In this document: piece after piece, positions 8,196-17,207 of the stretch
Layout: each line of letters begins with the position of its first letter
Numbering within the stretch: position 1 is the first letter of the stretch
Assembly: GCF_007097485.1 (NCBI RefSeq)
Contig: NZ_VKDE01000017.1
Coordinates: 51,283-115,282, forward strand
Source: Carboxylicivirga sp. M1479
GTDB lineage: Bacteria; Bacteroidota; Bacteroidia; Bacteroidales; Marinilabiliaceae
Direction of reading: 5' to 3'
Length of the DNA stretch: 64,000 nt
The notes under the pieces: model-generated
Database searches by the model: none
Told to the model about the DNA's origin: nothing
The model's input: only the letters and a program-made list of their open reading frames with translations
Program-made: the position numbers and the translations under genes

Positions 8196-9503
8196 ATGTC
8201 AACATTTGAAATTTTAATGCCAAAAATGGGCGAAAGTGTCGAGGAAGCTACCATAACAAAATGGTTTATTTCTGAAGGTGATACCGTTCAAGAGGATGAT
8301 GTTTTATTAGAGATTGCAACAGATAAAGTTGACTCAGAAATACCATCGCCGGTTGCAGGCACAATTAAAGAAATTAAATACCAGGTAGATGATGTGGTAG
8401 CAGTGGGTTTACCCGTTGCCGTTATTCTTTTAGAAGGAGCCGAAGATACCGAAGAAGCAAGCACATCGGCACCTGAAGAAAAGGGGGCTGCTGCAAAAGC
8501 AGAGTTACCGGTTGTTGAATCTGTGGCCGGATCAGATTCAATAAATAAAAATTCCGATCGCTTTTATTCTCCCTTAGTTCGAAGTATTGCCAAACAAGAG
8601 GGTATTTCTATTAGCGAATTAGAACAAGTTGCAGGATCAGGTAAAGATGGACGTGTTACCAAAAACGATATACAACAATATTTAGAAAATAGAGGAGAAG
8701 CAGTTGTTGAAAAGCCAGTTGAAAAAGTGGCTGTTAAAAGCACTCCGGTGGCTCCTGCACCTAAAGAACATAAAGTAAATGTATCAGTATCGGCTAACGA
8801 CGAAATTGTTGAGATGGGACGTATGCGTAAGCTAATTGCTGATCATATGGTTATGTCTAAGCAGGTATCGCCGCATGTTACAAGTGTTGTAGAAGCTGAT
8901 GTGACTAACATAGTATTATGGCGTAATAAGGTTAAAGATGCTTATCAAAATAAATATGGGCAAAAAATAACCTACATGCCTGTATTTACCGAAGCCATTG
9001 CAAAAGCTCTTCGTGATTTTCCAGGTGTGAATGCTTCGGTAGATGGTGATCGTATAATTCTACGTAAAGATGTGAATGTTGGTATGGCTGTAGCTTTGCC
9101 ATCGGGTGATTTAATTGTACCCGTTATTAAACATGCCGACCAGAAGAACCTTGTTGGTTTAACAGGTGATATTAACCGTTTGGCTAATCTGGCGCGCGAG
9201 AATAAATTATCTCCAGATGATATTCAGGGAGGAACCTTTACGGTAACCAACTTCGGATCGTTCAAAAATATTATTGGAACGCCAATCATCAACCAACCAC
9301 AAGTGGCCATTTTAGCAACTGGTTCAATAGAGAAAAAGCCAGCTGTTATTGAAACGCCTACTGGGGATGTAATTGGAATTCGTCATAAAATGTTCCTATC
9401 CTTATCATACGATCATCGTGTAGTAGATGGAGCTCTAGGAGGTGGTTTCCTACGTCGTATTGCCGACTATTTGGAGGATTTTGATATTAACAGAGATATA
9501 TAA
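8196..9503 (+). CDS. 2-oxoacid dehydrogenase E2, dihydrolipoamide acyltransferase
   Basis: The core E2 of a 2-oxoacid dehydrogenase complex, probably the branched-chain complex given the fused E1 next door. It transfers acyl groups from lipoyl-lysine to CoA in the cytoplasm. The 435 residues hold one lipoyl domain (1-80, lipoyl Lys44 in TDKVD), an acidic/Ala linker, the peripheral subunit-binding domain (about 125-165, with SPLVRSIAKQEGI) and the catalytic acyltransferase domain (about 200-435) ending with SYDHRVVDG, which carries the catalytic His and Asp. The E1 gene follows after 64 bases, with a hairpin between them that may reduce read-through. No E3 gene is nearby, so the complex probably shares E3 with others. 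Confidence 0.93.
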   Translation: MSTFEILMPKMGESVEEATITKWFISEGDTVQEDDVLLEIATDKVDSEIPSPVAGTIKEIKYQVDDVVAVGLPVAVILLEGAEDTEEASTSAPEEKGAAAKAELPVVESVAGSDSINKNSDRFYSPLVRSIAKQEGISISELEQVAGSGKDGRVTKNDIQQYLENRGEAVVEKPVEKVAVKSTPVAPAPKEHKVNVSVSANDEIVEMGRMRKLIADHMVMSKQVSPHVTSVVEADVTNIVLWRNKVKDAYQNKYGQKITYMPVFTEAIAKALRDFPGVNASVDGDRIILRKDVNVGMAVALPSGDLIVPVIKHADQKNLVGLTGDINRLANLARENKLSPDDIQGGTFTVTNFGSFKNIIGTPIINQPQVAILATGSIEKKPAVIETPTGDVIGIRHKMFLSLSYDHRVVDGALGGGFLRRIADYLEDFDINRDI

Positions 9504-9516
9504 AACTATACAGATA

Positions 9517-9541
9517 AAGGAGCATGCGTGTTGTGCTCCTT
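9517..9541 (+). terminator. Hairpin between E2 and E1 genes
   Basis: AAGGAGCA (9517-9524) pairs perfectly with TGCTCCTT (9534-9541); a T-rich stretch begins 8 bases later. It could partly terminate or protect the E2 message, as the E1 gene has the same orientation 27 bases downstream. Confidence 0.45.
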
Positions 9542-9567
9542 GTTATTGACTTTTTAATTAATTCAAT

Positions 9568-11613
9568 ATGAGTGATATTCCAAAGATACATTCCATTAAA
9601 AAAACAGATAAAGAAACCCTATTAAAATGGTATCGTATTCTGTTTTTAGGACGAACACTTGACGAAAAAGCACCTAATTATTTAAAGCAAGCCATTGGTT
9701 GGTCTTATCATGCACCAGCGGCTGGTCATGATGGTATTCAATTGGCCATTGGTCAGGTGTTTGATCGTAGTAAAGATCATTTATTCCCTTATTATCGCGA
9801 TTTAGTTACCAATGTTTCAGCTGGATTAACGGCTGAAGAGATTATTTATAACGGTATATCTAAAGATGCCGATGTAGCGGGTGGCGGTAGACACATGTCA
9901 AACCACTTTGCTAAACCAGAGTGGAACATACACAATGTGTCGTCGTGTACAGGTAACCATACTTTGCATGCTGTTGGTGTAGGACGTGCTATTAAAACCT
10001 ACGAGTCTAAAGGTGTAGCATTTAGTTCGCAAGGCGAATCTTCGGTTTCTGAAGGTTATGTTTACGAAGCCGTTAATGGAGCTTCTAAAGAGCAGCTACC
10101 TGTAGTATTTGTTTTTCAGGATAATGGATATGGTATTTCTGTTCCTAAAAAAGATCAGACAGCTAACCGTAAAGTGGCAAAGAACTTTGAGGGATTTAAG
10201 AATTTACGCGTCATGTACTGTAATGGTAAGGATGTGTTTGATTCGATGAATACCATGATGGAAGCTTCGAAATGGGCCGAAGAGAACCAAAAGCCTGTTA
10301 TTGTGCAGGCCAACTGTGTGCGTATTCATTCACATAGTAATTCCGATCGCCATGATTTATATCGCGATGATAACGAGTTAGGCTATGTTAAGGAGTACGA
10401 TCCTTTGGCAAAGTTTCAGCGTTTATTAATCAGGTATAATCGTGCTACAGAGGAAGAATTAAAAGCCATAGAAGAAGATGTGGCAGCAGAGGTAAAGATT
10501 GCACACCGTAAGGGTATGGCTGCACCACATCCAACACCAGAGTCTATACATGACTTTGTTTTACCTGAACCATACACATCAACAAAATATCCCGATGGAA
10601 CCCATCAGTTCGATGGAGAACCACAAAAGTTGATTCAGGGACTAAATGAAACGTTAAAGGCAGAGTTTCGCCATAACCCGGATACATACATTTGGGGTCA
10701 AGATATTGCCAATAAAGACAAGGGTGGTATTTTTAATGTGTCGAAAGGCATGCAGCAGGAGTTTGGTAAGAAGCGTGTGTTTAACGCACCTATTGCTGAG
10801 GACTTTATTATGGGTACCGCCAATGGTATGGTACGCTATAATAAAGACATCCGCGTGGTGGTCGAAGGCGCTGAGTTTGCCGATTATTTTTGGCCTGCCA
10901 TGGAGCAATTTGTTGAAACAACGCATGAATACTGGCGTACAAAAGGGCAATTCTCTCCAAATATTACCGTACGCTTAGCTTCTGGTGGATATATTGGAGG
11001 TGGCTTGTATCATTCTCAAAATATTGAAGGAGCCCTGTCTACATTCCCTGGTGTTCGTATTGTGTACCCGTCTTATGCCGATGATGCTGCTGGTTTACTA
11101 CGTACTTGTATGCGATCAGAAGGTATGACTGTGTTTATGGAGCCAAAGGCATTGTACAATGCACCAAAGGCGGCAACGCCAATACCTGACGATTTTGAAG
11201 TGCCATTTGGAAAAGCACGTGTTCGTCGCCCAGGTAAAGATTTAACAATCTTCACTTATGGAAATACAACGCATATGTGTGTTGAAGTGGCCAATGAGTT
11301 AGCCAAAGAAGGTGTAGGCGATATTGAGGTAATTGATTTACGCTCCCTAATTCCTTTGGATACAGAAGCTGTTATTGAATCAGTAAAGAAAACATCTAAA
11401 GCGCTGGTTGTTCATGAAGATAAGGTGTTTGGTGGTTTTGGTGGTGAGATTGCCGCCCAGATTACGGCAGATGCTTTTGAGTTTTTAGATGCACCAGTTA
11501 AACGTGTTGGTTCAACCTTTACACCTGTTGGCTTTAATCGTACTCTTGAGGCGGCTGTATTGCCAAATAATGATCGTATTAAAGAGGCAGCTAAAGAATT
11601 ACTGGCCTATTAA
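9568..11613 (+). CDS. 2-oxoisovalerate-type dehydrogenase E1, fused alpha-beta subunits
   Basis: A thiamine-diphosphate-dependent E1 that decarboxylates a branched-chain 2-oxoacid and acylates the lipoyl arm of E2. Its 681 residues fuse the alpha part (about 1-330, TPP/Mg motif from GESSVSEG to FVFQDNGYG) to the beta part (about 345-681, beginning at KLIQGLNETLKAEF, with PIAEDFIMG and the VHEDKVFGGFGGE region). In many bacteria these are two genes; the single-chain form is common in Bacteroidota. The substrate is inferred from similarity to branched-chain E1 rather than pyruvate E1. It follows the E2 gene and precedes a flavodoxin by 121 bases. Confidence 0.92.
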   Translation: MSDIPKIHSIKKTDKETLLKWYRILFLGRTLDEKAPNYLKQAIGWSYHAPAAGHDGIQLAIGQVFDRSKDHLFPYYRDLVTNVSAGLTAEEIIYNGISKDADVAGGGRHMSNHFAKPEWNIHNVSSCTGNHTLHAVGVGRAIKTYESKGVAFSSQGESSVSEGYVYEAVNGASKEQLPVVFVFQDNGYGISVPKKDQTANRKVAKNFEGFKNLRVMYCNGKDVFDSMNTMMEASKWAEENQKPVIVQANCVRIHSHSNSDRHDLYRDDNELGYVKEYDPLAKFQRLLIRYNRATEEELKAIEEDVAAEVKIAHRKGMAAPHPTPESIHDFVLPEPYTSTKYPDGTHQFDGEPQKLIQGLNETLKAEFRHNPDTYIWGQDIANKDKGGIFNVSKGMQQEFGKKRVFNAPIAEDFIMGTANGMVRYNKDIRVVVEGAEFADYFWPAMEQFVETTHEYWRTKGQFSPNITVRLASGGYIGGGLYHSQNIEGALSTFPGVRIVYPSYADDAAGLLRTCMRSEGMTVFMEPKALYNAPKAATPIPDDFEVPFGKARVRRPGKDLTIFTYGNTTHMCVEVANELAKEGVGDIEVIDLRSLIPLDTEAVIESVKKTSKALVVHEDKVFGGFGGEIAAQITADAFEFLDAPVKRVGSTFTPVGFNRTLEAAVLPNNDRIKEAAKELLAY

Positions 11614-11621
11614 TTTAATTA

Positions 11622-11740
11622 AATTTTAAACGGATGAAATGACCATATAAATTTGATTATCCAAACTGACACACTGGAGGAGGATTAAATTTACTTGAGA
11701 GATCCATCTGACAAATGAAAATAATTTTAAACAGATGAAA
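11622..11740 (+). repeat. Duplicated translation-start region before the flavodoxin gene
   Basis: An 18-base segment AATTTTAAACGGATGAAA at 11622-11639 recurs with one mismatch at 11723-11740, where its ATG is the flavodoxin start. In the first copy the ATG opens a two-codon frame (ATG AAA TGA). It looks like a local tandem duplication of a start region or a leader with a decoy start. Confidence 0.5.
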
Positions 11741-12238
11741 AAAACAGGAATATTCTATAGTTTCAGATCTGTAAAAACGGCTCAGCAGGTTAAGAAAATA
11801 ACTAAGATATTAGGCGATGCTGTTGAAGCAGTTGATGCCGATACAGTATCTGGTGAAGAGTTTATGAGTTTTACTAATTATATACTAGCCGTTCCTACTT
11901 GGTTCGATGGTGAACTACCTAATTATTGGGATGAGTTTTTACCCTCTATTGAAGATGAGAATTTTAAAGGTAAGAATTTTGCAATTTTCGGAGGAGGCGA
12001 TCAAAAAGGGTATCCTGAGAATTTTGTTGATGGAATTGGCCTGATGGCTAACTTTCTGGAAGAAAAAGGAGGGAAACTTGTTGGGTTCACATCAACTGAA
12101 GGATACGAGTTTGAGGGCAGTGTTGCTCAGCGTGGCGATCAGTTTGTTGGTTTAGCATTGGATATTGAAAACCAGGCTGCTTTATCAAATGAACGTATAG
12201 AAAAGTGGACAGAAGTGCTAAAAAAAGAGTTTAAGTAA
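11735..12238 (+). CDS. Flavodoxin with atypical phosphate-binding loop
   Basis: A small FMN-binding electron carrier (167 residues, long-chain flavodoxin length). Family features are PTWFDGELPNYWDEFLP, corresponding to the 60s FMN loop, and FGGGDQKGYPENFVDG, corresponding to the 90s loop region. The N-terminal FMN-phosphate loop, normally a T/S-x-T-G-x-T motif, reads YSFRSVKTAQQ here, without the Gly-Asn-Thr triplet, so FMN binding may be altered or weakened. Redox partners are unknown; the 2-oxoacid dehydrogenase genes upstream are not known to need flavodoxin. A strong terminator follows at 12257-12289. Confidence 0.85.
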   Translation: MKKTGIFYSFRSVKTAQQVKKITKILGDAVEAVDADTVSGEEFMSFTNYILAVPTWFDGELPNYWDEFLPSIEDENFKGKNFAIFGGGDQKGYPENFVDGIGLMANFLEEKGGKLVGFTSTEGYEFEGSVAQRGDQFVGLALDIENQAALSNERIEKWTEVLKKEFK

Positions 12239-12256
12239 ACATTTTATTGCTCAATA

Positions 12257-12289
12257 AAAGGGGATGGTCAGTCAATGGTCATCCCCTTT
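12257..12289 (+). terminator. Rho-independent terminator after flavodoxin
   Basis: A perfect 10-bp stem AAAGGGGATG (12257-12266) with CATCCCCTTT (12280-12289) sits 18 bases after the stop codon. The T-tract is short. Confidence 0.7.
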
Positions 12290-12343
12290 GTCTATTATAC
12301 ATGCGCTACCAGTACTTCCTACATTTAGTTAGATAAATCGATT

Positions 12344-12358
12344 ATTGTTTAAAACAAT
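12344..12358. promoter_or_regulatory. 15-bp palindrome upstream of the symporter gene
   Basis: ATTGTTT and AAACAAT flank a single central base, giving a perfect palindrome 53 bases before the symporter start. It could be an operator; no cognate regulator gene is adjacent. Confidence 0.35.
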
Positions 12359-12411
12359 ATCATTATTTGATTTTTTGTACATTAGCAATTGTAACTCAAA
12401 TCAACTCAACA

Positions 12412-13812
12412 ATGAAGAAACTAGCATTGCATTGGAAAATTATTATTGGATTATTTTTAGGAATTTTTTGGGCAGTATTATCTGGCTTTTTTGGTTGGAG
12501 TGAGTTTACAACTAATTGGTTGGCACCTTGGGGGCGTATTTTCATCAATTTGCTAAAATTGATTGCAATTCCATTAGTGCTATTCTCCATAATTGGTGGA
12601 ATTGTTGGCTTGGGCGATCCAAAGCAGTTAGGGCGTATGGGATTAAGAACGCTATTGTTATACTTGTTAACTACAATTGTAGCTGTATCAATTGGGCTAC
12701 TCATTGTAAATATTGCCAAGCCTGGTAAGTGGATGGATGATGAGGTACGTACCGAAAATCGTATCGCGTATGAATTATGGGCACAGCAAGAAGGTCAGGA
12801 AGTGCATGATGATATGAATTTATTGGATGATCCTGCCAATGAAGCCTTAATTTCGAAAGTGGCGCAGCGTAGAGGATACGACGAGGATGAAAGTGTTCAA
12901 TCACGCCTTAAATTAGCTGCTAATCAAAAGGAGAGTGGTCCTCTTACTTTTATCGAAGATATGGTGCCGGATAATGTTTTTATGGCCATGTCTGACAATG
13001 GGAGTATGCTTAAAATTATATTCTTCGCTTTGTTTTTTGGTATTGCTTTGCTTTTTGTACCTGCCAAACACTCCAAACCTGTAATCGATGTGGTCAACGG
13101 CCTTAGTGAGGTGTTCTTAAAAATGGTTGAGCTGATTATGGAAGGAGCACCATTTTTTGTATTTGCATTATTGGCAGGCTTGGTGTCTGAAATGGCGGGC
13201 GATAATCCTGCAAAGGTTTTTGAGTTATTTAAGGGTTTAACATGGTATTCATTAGCGGTTCTTTTAGGCTTGTTATTAATGGCCTTTGTTGTCTACCCAA
13301 CCATAATGAAGTTTTTTGTGAAGCGACTGACATACAAAGGATTTTTAAAAGGTATAAGTCCGGCTCAAATGTTAGCTTTTTCCACCAGTTCAAGTGCCGC
13401 TACCTTACCAATTACTTTAGAGTGTGTTGAAGAAAACCTTAAAGTTGACCCAAAAGTGTCAAGTTTTGTATTACCAATCGGTGCTACTGTTAATATGGAT
13501 GGAACAAGTTTGTATCAAGCAGTTGCTGTTATATTTTTGGCCCAAATGCACATGATAGATTTGAATTTTGGTCAGCAGTTGACCATCATCTTAACGGCAA
13601 CCTTGGCTAGTATTGGTTCTGCCGCTATACCAAGTGCTGGATTGGTAATGCTTATGATCGTATTAAGTTCAGTTGGCCTCAACCCCGCATGGATAGGTAT
13701 TATTTTACCAGTTGATCGCATATTAGACATGGTGCGAACGGTTGTGAATGTTACTGGAGATGCCTCCGTCGCAACAGTTATAGGAGAAGTTTCAAAAAAG
13801 AAGTCAGCCTAA
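12412..13812 (+). CDS. Dicarboxylate/amino acid:cation symporter (DAACS, GltP/DctA-like)
   Basis: An inner-membrane secondary transporter importing glutamate/aspartate or C4-dicarboxylates with Na+ or H+. The 466-residue protein starts at ATG 12412 (MKKLALHWK); the frame upstream is open but uses no good start. The serine-rich re-entrant loop SSSAATLP and the NMDGT motif of TM7 are both intact. Between TM3 and TM4 (about residues 104-184) it carries a strongly acidic 80-residue insertion, where classical bacterial members have a short loop; this should lie on the periplasmic side. The stop codon overlaps by bases with the stop of the convergent FecR-like gene. Substrate specificity cannot be set from sequence by eye. 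Confidence 0.92.
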   Translation: MKKLALHWKIIIGLFLGIFWAVLSGFFGWSEFTTNWLAPWGRIFINLLKLIAIPLVLFSIIGGIVGLGDPKQLGRMGLRTLLLYLLTTIVAVSIGLLIVNIAKPGKWMDDEVRTENRIAYELWAQQEGQEVHDDMNLLDDPANEALISKVAQRRGYDEDESVQSRLKLAANQKESGPLTFIEDMVPDNVFMAMSDNGSMLKIIFFALFFGIALLFVPAKHSKPVIDVVNGLSEVFLKMVELIMEGAPFFVFALLAGLVSEMAGDNPAKVFELFKGLTWYSLAVLLGLLLMAFVVYPTIMKFFVKRLTYKGFLKGISPAQMLAFSTSSSAATLPITLECVEENLKVDPKVSSFVLPIGATVNMDGTSLYQAVAVIFLAQMHMIDLNFGQQLTIILTATLASIGSAAIPSAGLVMLMIVLSSVGLNPAWIGIILPVDRILDMVRTVVNVTGDASVATVIGEVSKKKSA

Positions 13813-14183
13813 GGTTGATTTGTCGTAATTTGAATCTGCCGCACTTTTGAATCTTTATCGTTTGTAAAAGTGTTGGTCTGCTCTGTATTATTTTCTTGTA
13901 CTTTTGTGTTCTTTTTTTTACTTATGTTTTCAGTATGCTGTTTCGATTGTGAATAATTTAAAGAGTCGTTTTGATTTAACTTTACTTGTTCACCATTTGA
14001 CAGAATAAGCACAGCTTGACGCTTACCAGGTTTTATACATTTATTCTTCTTTTTGCTTTCATCAACTTGAGCACTCATACTAAGAGTACTCATTATTAGT
14101 AAAATCAGAATTTTTGTAAAAACTGACATTCGAAAACTACTTTGCGTTCCTTTAAATTGCATTATCTTAAATTGCTTCATCAT
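13809..14183 (-). CDS. Small secreted protein with a FecR-like motif
   Basis: A 124-residue protein I cannot name. The internal Met at 14129 would give a clean signal peptide (MSVFTKILILLIMSTLSMSAQ minus its last residue cleaved before Gln), so the true start may be there. After it comes a Lys-rich patch, then AVLILSNGEQVKLN, which resembles the beta-hairpin repeated in FecR anti-sigma regulators, and a long Asn/Lys/Thr-rich low-complexity tail. It may be a relic or a minimal single-motif version of FecR. It lies downstream of the PepSY protein gene on the same strand, separated by 127 bases containing an inverted repeat at its start, and overlaps the symporter stop. Confidence 0.6.
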   Translation of the reverse strand: MMKQFKIMQFKGTQSSFRMSVFTKILILLIMSTLSMSAQVDESKKKNKCIKPGKRQAVLILSNGEQVKLNQNDSLNYSQSKQHTENISKKKNTKVQENNTEQTNTFTNDKDSKVRQIQITTNQP

Positions 14184-14201
14184 TCACGTTAAATGTGAAT
14201 G
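14181..14201. promoter_or_regulatory. Inverted repeat over the FecR-like gene start
   Basis: CATTCAC and GTGAATG are perfect arms around a 7-base centre. The repeat covers the upstream Met codon of the small secreted protein. It may be an operator or a start-masking hairpin. Confidence 0.35.
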
Positions 14202-14310
14202 AAGTATTAACATCCTAAAGACACTTGATTAAGTAATGTAGGTGACATTGCTTTGGTTATAGAATGTTAAAGATTAATGCTATTTGTAAAACGGATAATC
14301 GTACCTTTGA

Positions 14311-15840
14311 TTATGAGCTGATTGCGTCTCCCTTGTTTTGCTTGTACTTTCTGTACTTTTTCAAATAAATCCATAAACCTGAAAGAAGTAGTAGGATAGT
14401 TGATAATCCAACCAATGGCACAATTAGAATATAAAAAGGGCCAAGAAGATCTTGAAATATCCTACCAGTATGAATCTCTAATGCTAAATTCCATAACGAT
14501 AAGGGACTTGCTAATATAATTTCCTTAGGCATGTCAGGGAATTGACTTTTCGCCTGTAAGAATTGTACACCCGTATTATAATCAAAATACACCTCTTGAG
14601 TTGTGCTTGTATGATATCCACTCGCCATGTGTGTGCCAATTGGTCGAGCCATTCCCTGAGTAGCTCGATGCTGTTTACCAGTAAGGTAATTTAGGCATGT
14701 TGAGGAAAAAGGATTCCAAAGGTATAAGCCACTAAACGAGCCCACTAGGTAGGAATCGCTCTCTTTTTGCTCAAAAACGTTAATGCCCATTACTGAAACA
14801 GGTGGCTGATTAGGAACCTTAACAATGTCTTTAAAATCTGTTGTTAAAGCATACATTCCTTTATTGGTGGATACTAAATATACTTGATAGGTGCTATTGA
14901 AACGTATGGCCCTTAACTGATCATACCAGGCATTGTCAGAATCCAATAAGGTATATGGAATATTTTTGACTTGACTATTAGCAATTGTTATCAGTAATGG
15001 AGGCCGAAGAAACATGCCGGTAAAGGTGGTAAAGATGAGCAATACCAAAGCATAATAACCTATTTTGTTATGCCACCTAACCGAAAATTGAAAAGATTGC
15101 TTCTTACGAGTGCTTTTCTTTTTCTTCCTACTGGCTTTTTTAATTAATCCCGGAGCATAAAACCAAATTAAGCCTGTGATGGATAAGAATATGAATAACA
15201 GGCCAATGATATCCACGAGGATTTTTCCTGTAAAGCCTAATATTTCGCCGCTATGTAATACCCAAATGGTCTTAAATAAACTGCTGGTACCTTGGTATGA
15301 AGCTGGGGTAGGGAGGAATGAAAATTCAACATCGTTGGTACTTAAATTCATTCGACCTATTTCTGATCGTGTTAGAATAATCAGCTGATTATCTATCTCA
15401 ATTAAATCGGTAATGCGTTGATGATTGATATTTAGTTGTATGGCTTGCCATTGATGTCCATCGTATTCGTATAAGCCAAATAATGTGCCTGCAAATAGGC
15501 GTTGCTGGTTTGTTAACAGGAGTTTGGAAATTTTTCGATTGTCTATTCCTTTTGGGAAACCTTGGTTATAGTCATGCCAAGTGTTATTGGCCTTAGAATA
15601 TTGCCAACACCCTACATTACCATAAAACAGAGTGTGTGTGCTGTCTATAACTACACTTCCTTTTAAAGCAGCGCTATTCCAGTTGTTATACTGATAACTT
15701 GAAGATAGTAGTTGTCGAGGAACATCAATTGAACTGATTACCTGTCGATGGTTTAACAGGATGCCTGATATAGAAAAAATAAGAAGAAAAAAGCATAAGA
15801 TGATGCCAGTCCATTTGTGATATTTTCGCCAAAATTTCAT
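14311..15840 (-). CDS. PepSY-associated membrane protein
   Basis: An inner-membrane protein of 509 residues of the PepSY_TM type, a family often linked to siderophore or iron uptake and ferric reduction. It begins with WRKYHKWTGIILCFFLLIFSISGILLNH, the family's hallmark first helix with His, and has further helices near residues 205-230, 255-280 and 470-495. Between helices are two extracytoplasmic segments with short beta motifs (such as FAGTLFGLYEYDGHQW and VGSFSGLYLWNPF) that look like partial propeller blades. The small FecR-like protein follows on the same strand. Iron involvement is inferred from the family and that neighbour; no TonB receptor is in the window. Confidence 0.8.
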   Translation of the reverse strand: MKFWRKYHKWTGIILCFFLLIFSISGILLNHRQVISSIDVPRQLLSSSYQYNNWNSAALKGSVVIDSTHTLFYGNVGCWQYSKANNTWHDYNQGFPKGIDNRKISKLLLTNQQRLFAGTLFGLYEYDGHQWQAIQLNINHQRITDLIEIDNQLIILTRSEIGRMNLSTNDVEFSFLPTPASYQGTSSLFKTIWVLHSGEILGFTGKILVDIIGLLFIFLSITGLIWFYAPGLIKKASRKKKKSTRKKQSFQFSVRWHNKIGYYALVLLIFTTFTGMFLRPPLLITIANSQVKNIPYTLLDSDNAWYDQLRAIRFNSTYQVYLVSTNKGMYALTTDFKDIVKVPNQPPVSVMGINVFEQKESDSYLVGSFSGLYLWNPFSSTCLNYLTGKQHRATQGMARPIGTHMASGYHTSTTQEVYFDYNTGVQFLQAKSQFPDMPKEIILASPLSLWNLALEIHTGRIFQDLLGPFYILIVPLVGLSTILLLLSGLWIYLKKYRKYKQNKGDAISS

Positions 15841-15888
15841 GATTGCGAAAATAGAAACTATTAAGTAATTATTTGCCTATTTATAAAC

Positions 15889-15929
15889 AAACAGAAGCCA
15901 TCATCTGGTATAAATGATGGCTTCTGTTT
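15889..15929 (-). terminator. Terminator after the GNAT gene
   Basis: A perfect 16-bp stem (AAACAGAAGCCATCAT at 15889-15904 with its complement at 15914-15929) and a 9-base loop, 17 bases past the acetyltransferase stop and 49 bases before the PepSY gene start. It separates the rsgA-GNAT unit from the PepSY unit. Confidence 0.85.
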
Positions 15930-15945
15930 GTTTAATTATTGATGT

Positions 15946-17205
15946 TTAATATTCACAATAAATCCAATTATCTAATTTTGGAAAAAGTACACTCATTAAT
16001 TCGCCTGTTAATTCAGATGGATGATGTGCATCCATTCTCAAGAATTGATCGGCAGGGAATAAGTCTGGGCGCACAAATTGTAGCTCTTGCCACGATCGAT
16101 GTCCAAGAATTATCAATGGCAAAAGATCTTCTGGTATGCTCATATGGTAATCCGTATGCTTAGCTTCTTCATCAACAACATTTAATTTACCATTTATTAA
16201 AGCAAGGTGGACTTGTGATTGGTAAAAATCCAATGTAATTGTTGCATTTAAGCCAGCAAATTCACTGTATTTTATTCGCTGATCAAAAACTGGCTTTAAT
16301 TTGTTGATTAACGATTTGATGTCGATAATTTTTATTTGCCATCCATAGCTAGGCCTTGTTGTAGCTCCATGTAGCATTGCCTTTTTTACCAAGGAATGAC
16401 TATTGGGCAAGTTAAGCCTGATGTAGGGCTTTTTTAAATGAACAGCTTCCTGATTTAAAAATGCCAATAGCTCGTTTAATTGATCGGATGAGCAATTATC
16501 ACTGGCTTCACTCACAATTAGGCCTTGTCCAAAACCAGCTTCTAGAATTCGTACATAGTATTTGTCTGTTTCATCTTCCAGAATGTAAATTTTAGTGGCG
16601 TAATCGGTTGTTTGTCCCTTATCTAAGATATAGTGCCAATGATCTTTTGTGCGAACAGCACTAATTGCATGTTTACGATGATAATATTTATCTTCCTCAA
16701 GTAGGAAGTCAATATCGTTTTCGTTCGCTGATCGGATCTTACTGTTACAATTGCTTGGTAAGGATGTTAAGGGCAATTCAGTATGATGCTCCATTGGCAG
16801 GGCGTAATAATAACCCAAGCGATGATATATACCTGGTATGCCCTGAATAACCGCAAGGTCGTAGCTATTCTCTAATAAGTCATCGTTAAAAAGTTGATGA
16901 TTGTGTTTAAATAAGCCTTTCCCACGATGTGTTTCTTCTGTACCAGCAATGCCAAGTTCAGCTACCTTTAGTTCAATGCCATTAAACAGCCATGTCCAGG
17001 GGATTTTTACAAAACCCGAAACGATTTCATCATCTATATTAGTCTTAGATATGTACCAATTGTTATAGTTTAAATTTGGGAAATACCTTGTTAGCGTATT
17101 TGCCAATTGGCCTACTTTTTCAGGAGCAAATATTTTATCGAATAAGAAACTAAGTTGTTTTAGATCCTCTTTGTTTTGTGCTTTTGTTTGTATGTAATTA
17201 CTCAT
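15946..17205 (-). CDS. GNAT acetyltransferase (Eis-like, two-domain plus SCP2-like tail)
   Basis: A 419-residue protein whose first 150 residues form a GNAT domain with ELGIAGTEETHRGKGLFKHN, the acetyl-CoA pyrophosphate-binding loop and helix. The rest resembles the second GNAT-like and sterol-carrier-type C-terminal domains of the Eis family, ending near VRPDLFPADQFLRMDAHHP. The acceptor (amine, aminoglycoside, peptide) is unknown. The start is two bases after the rsgA stop, so the two are cotranscribed and probably translationally coupled. The link between a ribosome-assembly GTPase and an acetyltransferase could be fortuitous. Confidence 0.8.
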   Translation of the reverse strand: MSNYIQTKAQNKEDLKQLSFLFDKIFAPEKVGQLANTLTRYFPNLNYNNWYISKTNIDDEIVSGFVKIPWTWLFNGIELKVAELGIAGTEETHRGKGLFKHNHQLFNDDLLENSYDLAVIQGIPGIYHRLGYYYALPMEHHTELPLTSLPSNCNSKIRSANENDIDFLLEEDKYYHRKHAISAVRTKDHWHYILDKGQTTDYATKIYILEDETDKYYVRILEAGFGQGLIVSEASDNCSSDQLNELLAFLNQEAVHLKKPYIRLNLPNSHSLVKKAMLHGATTRPSYGWQIKIIDIKSLINKLKPVFDQRIKYSEFAGLNATITLDFYQSQVHLALINGKLNVVDEEAKHTDYHMSIPEDLLPLIILGHRSWQELQFVRPDLFPADQFLRMDAHHPSELTGELMSVLFPKLDNWIYCEY

Positions 17206-17207
17206 TT

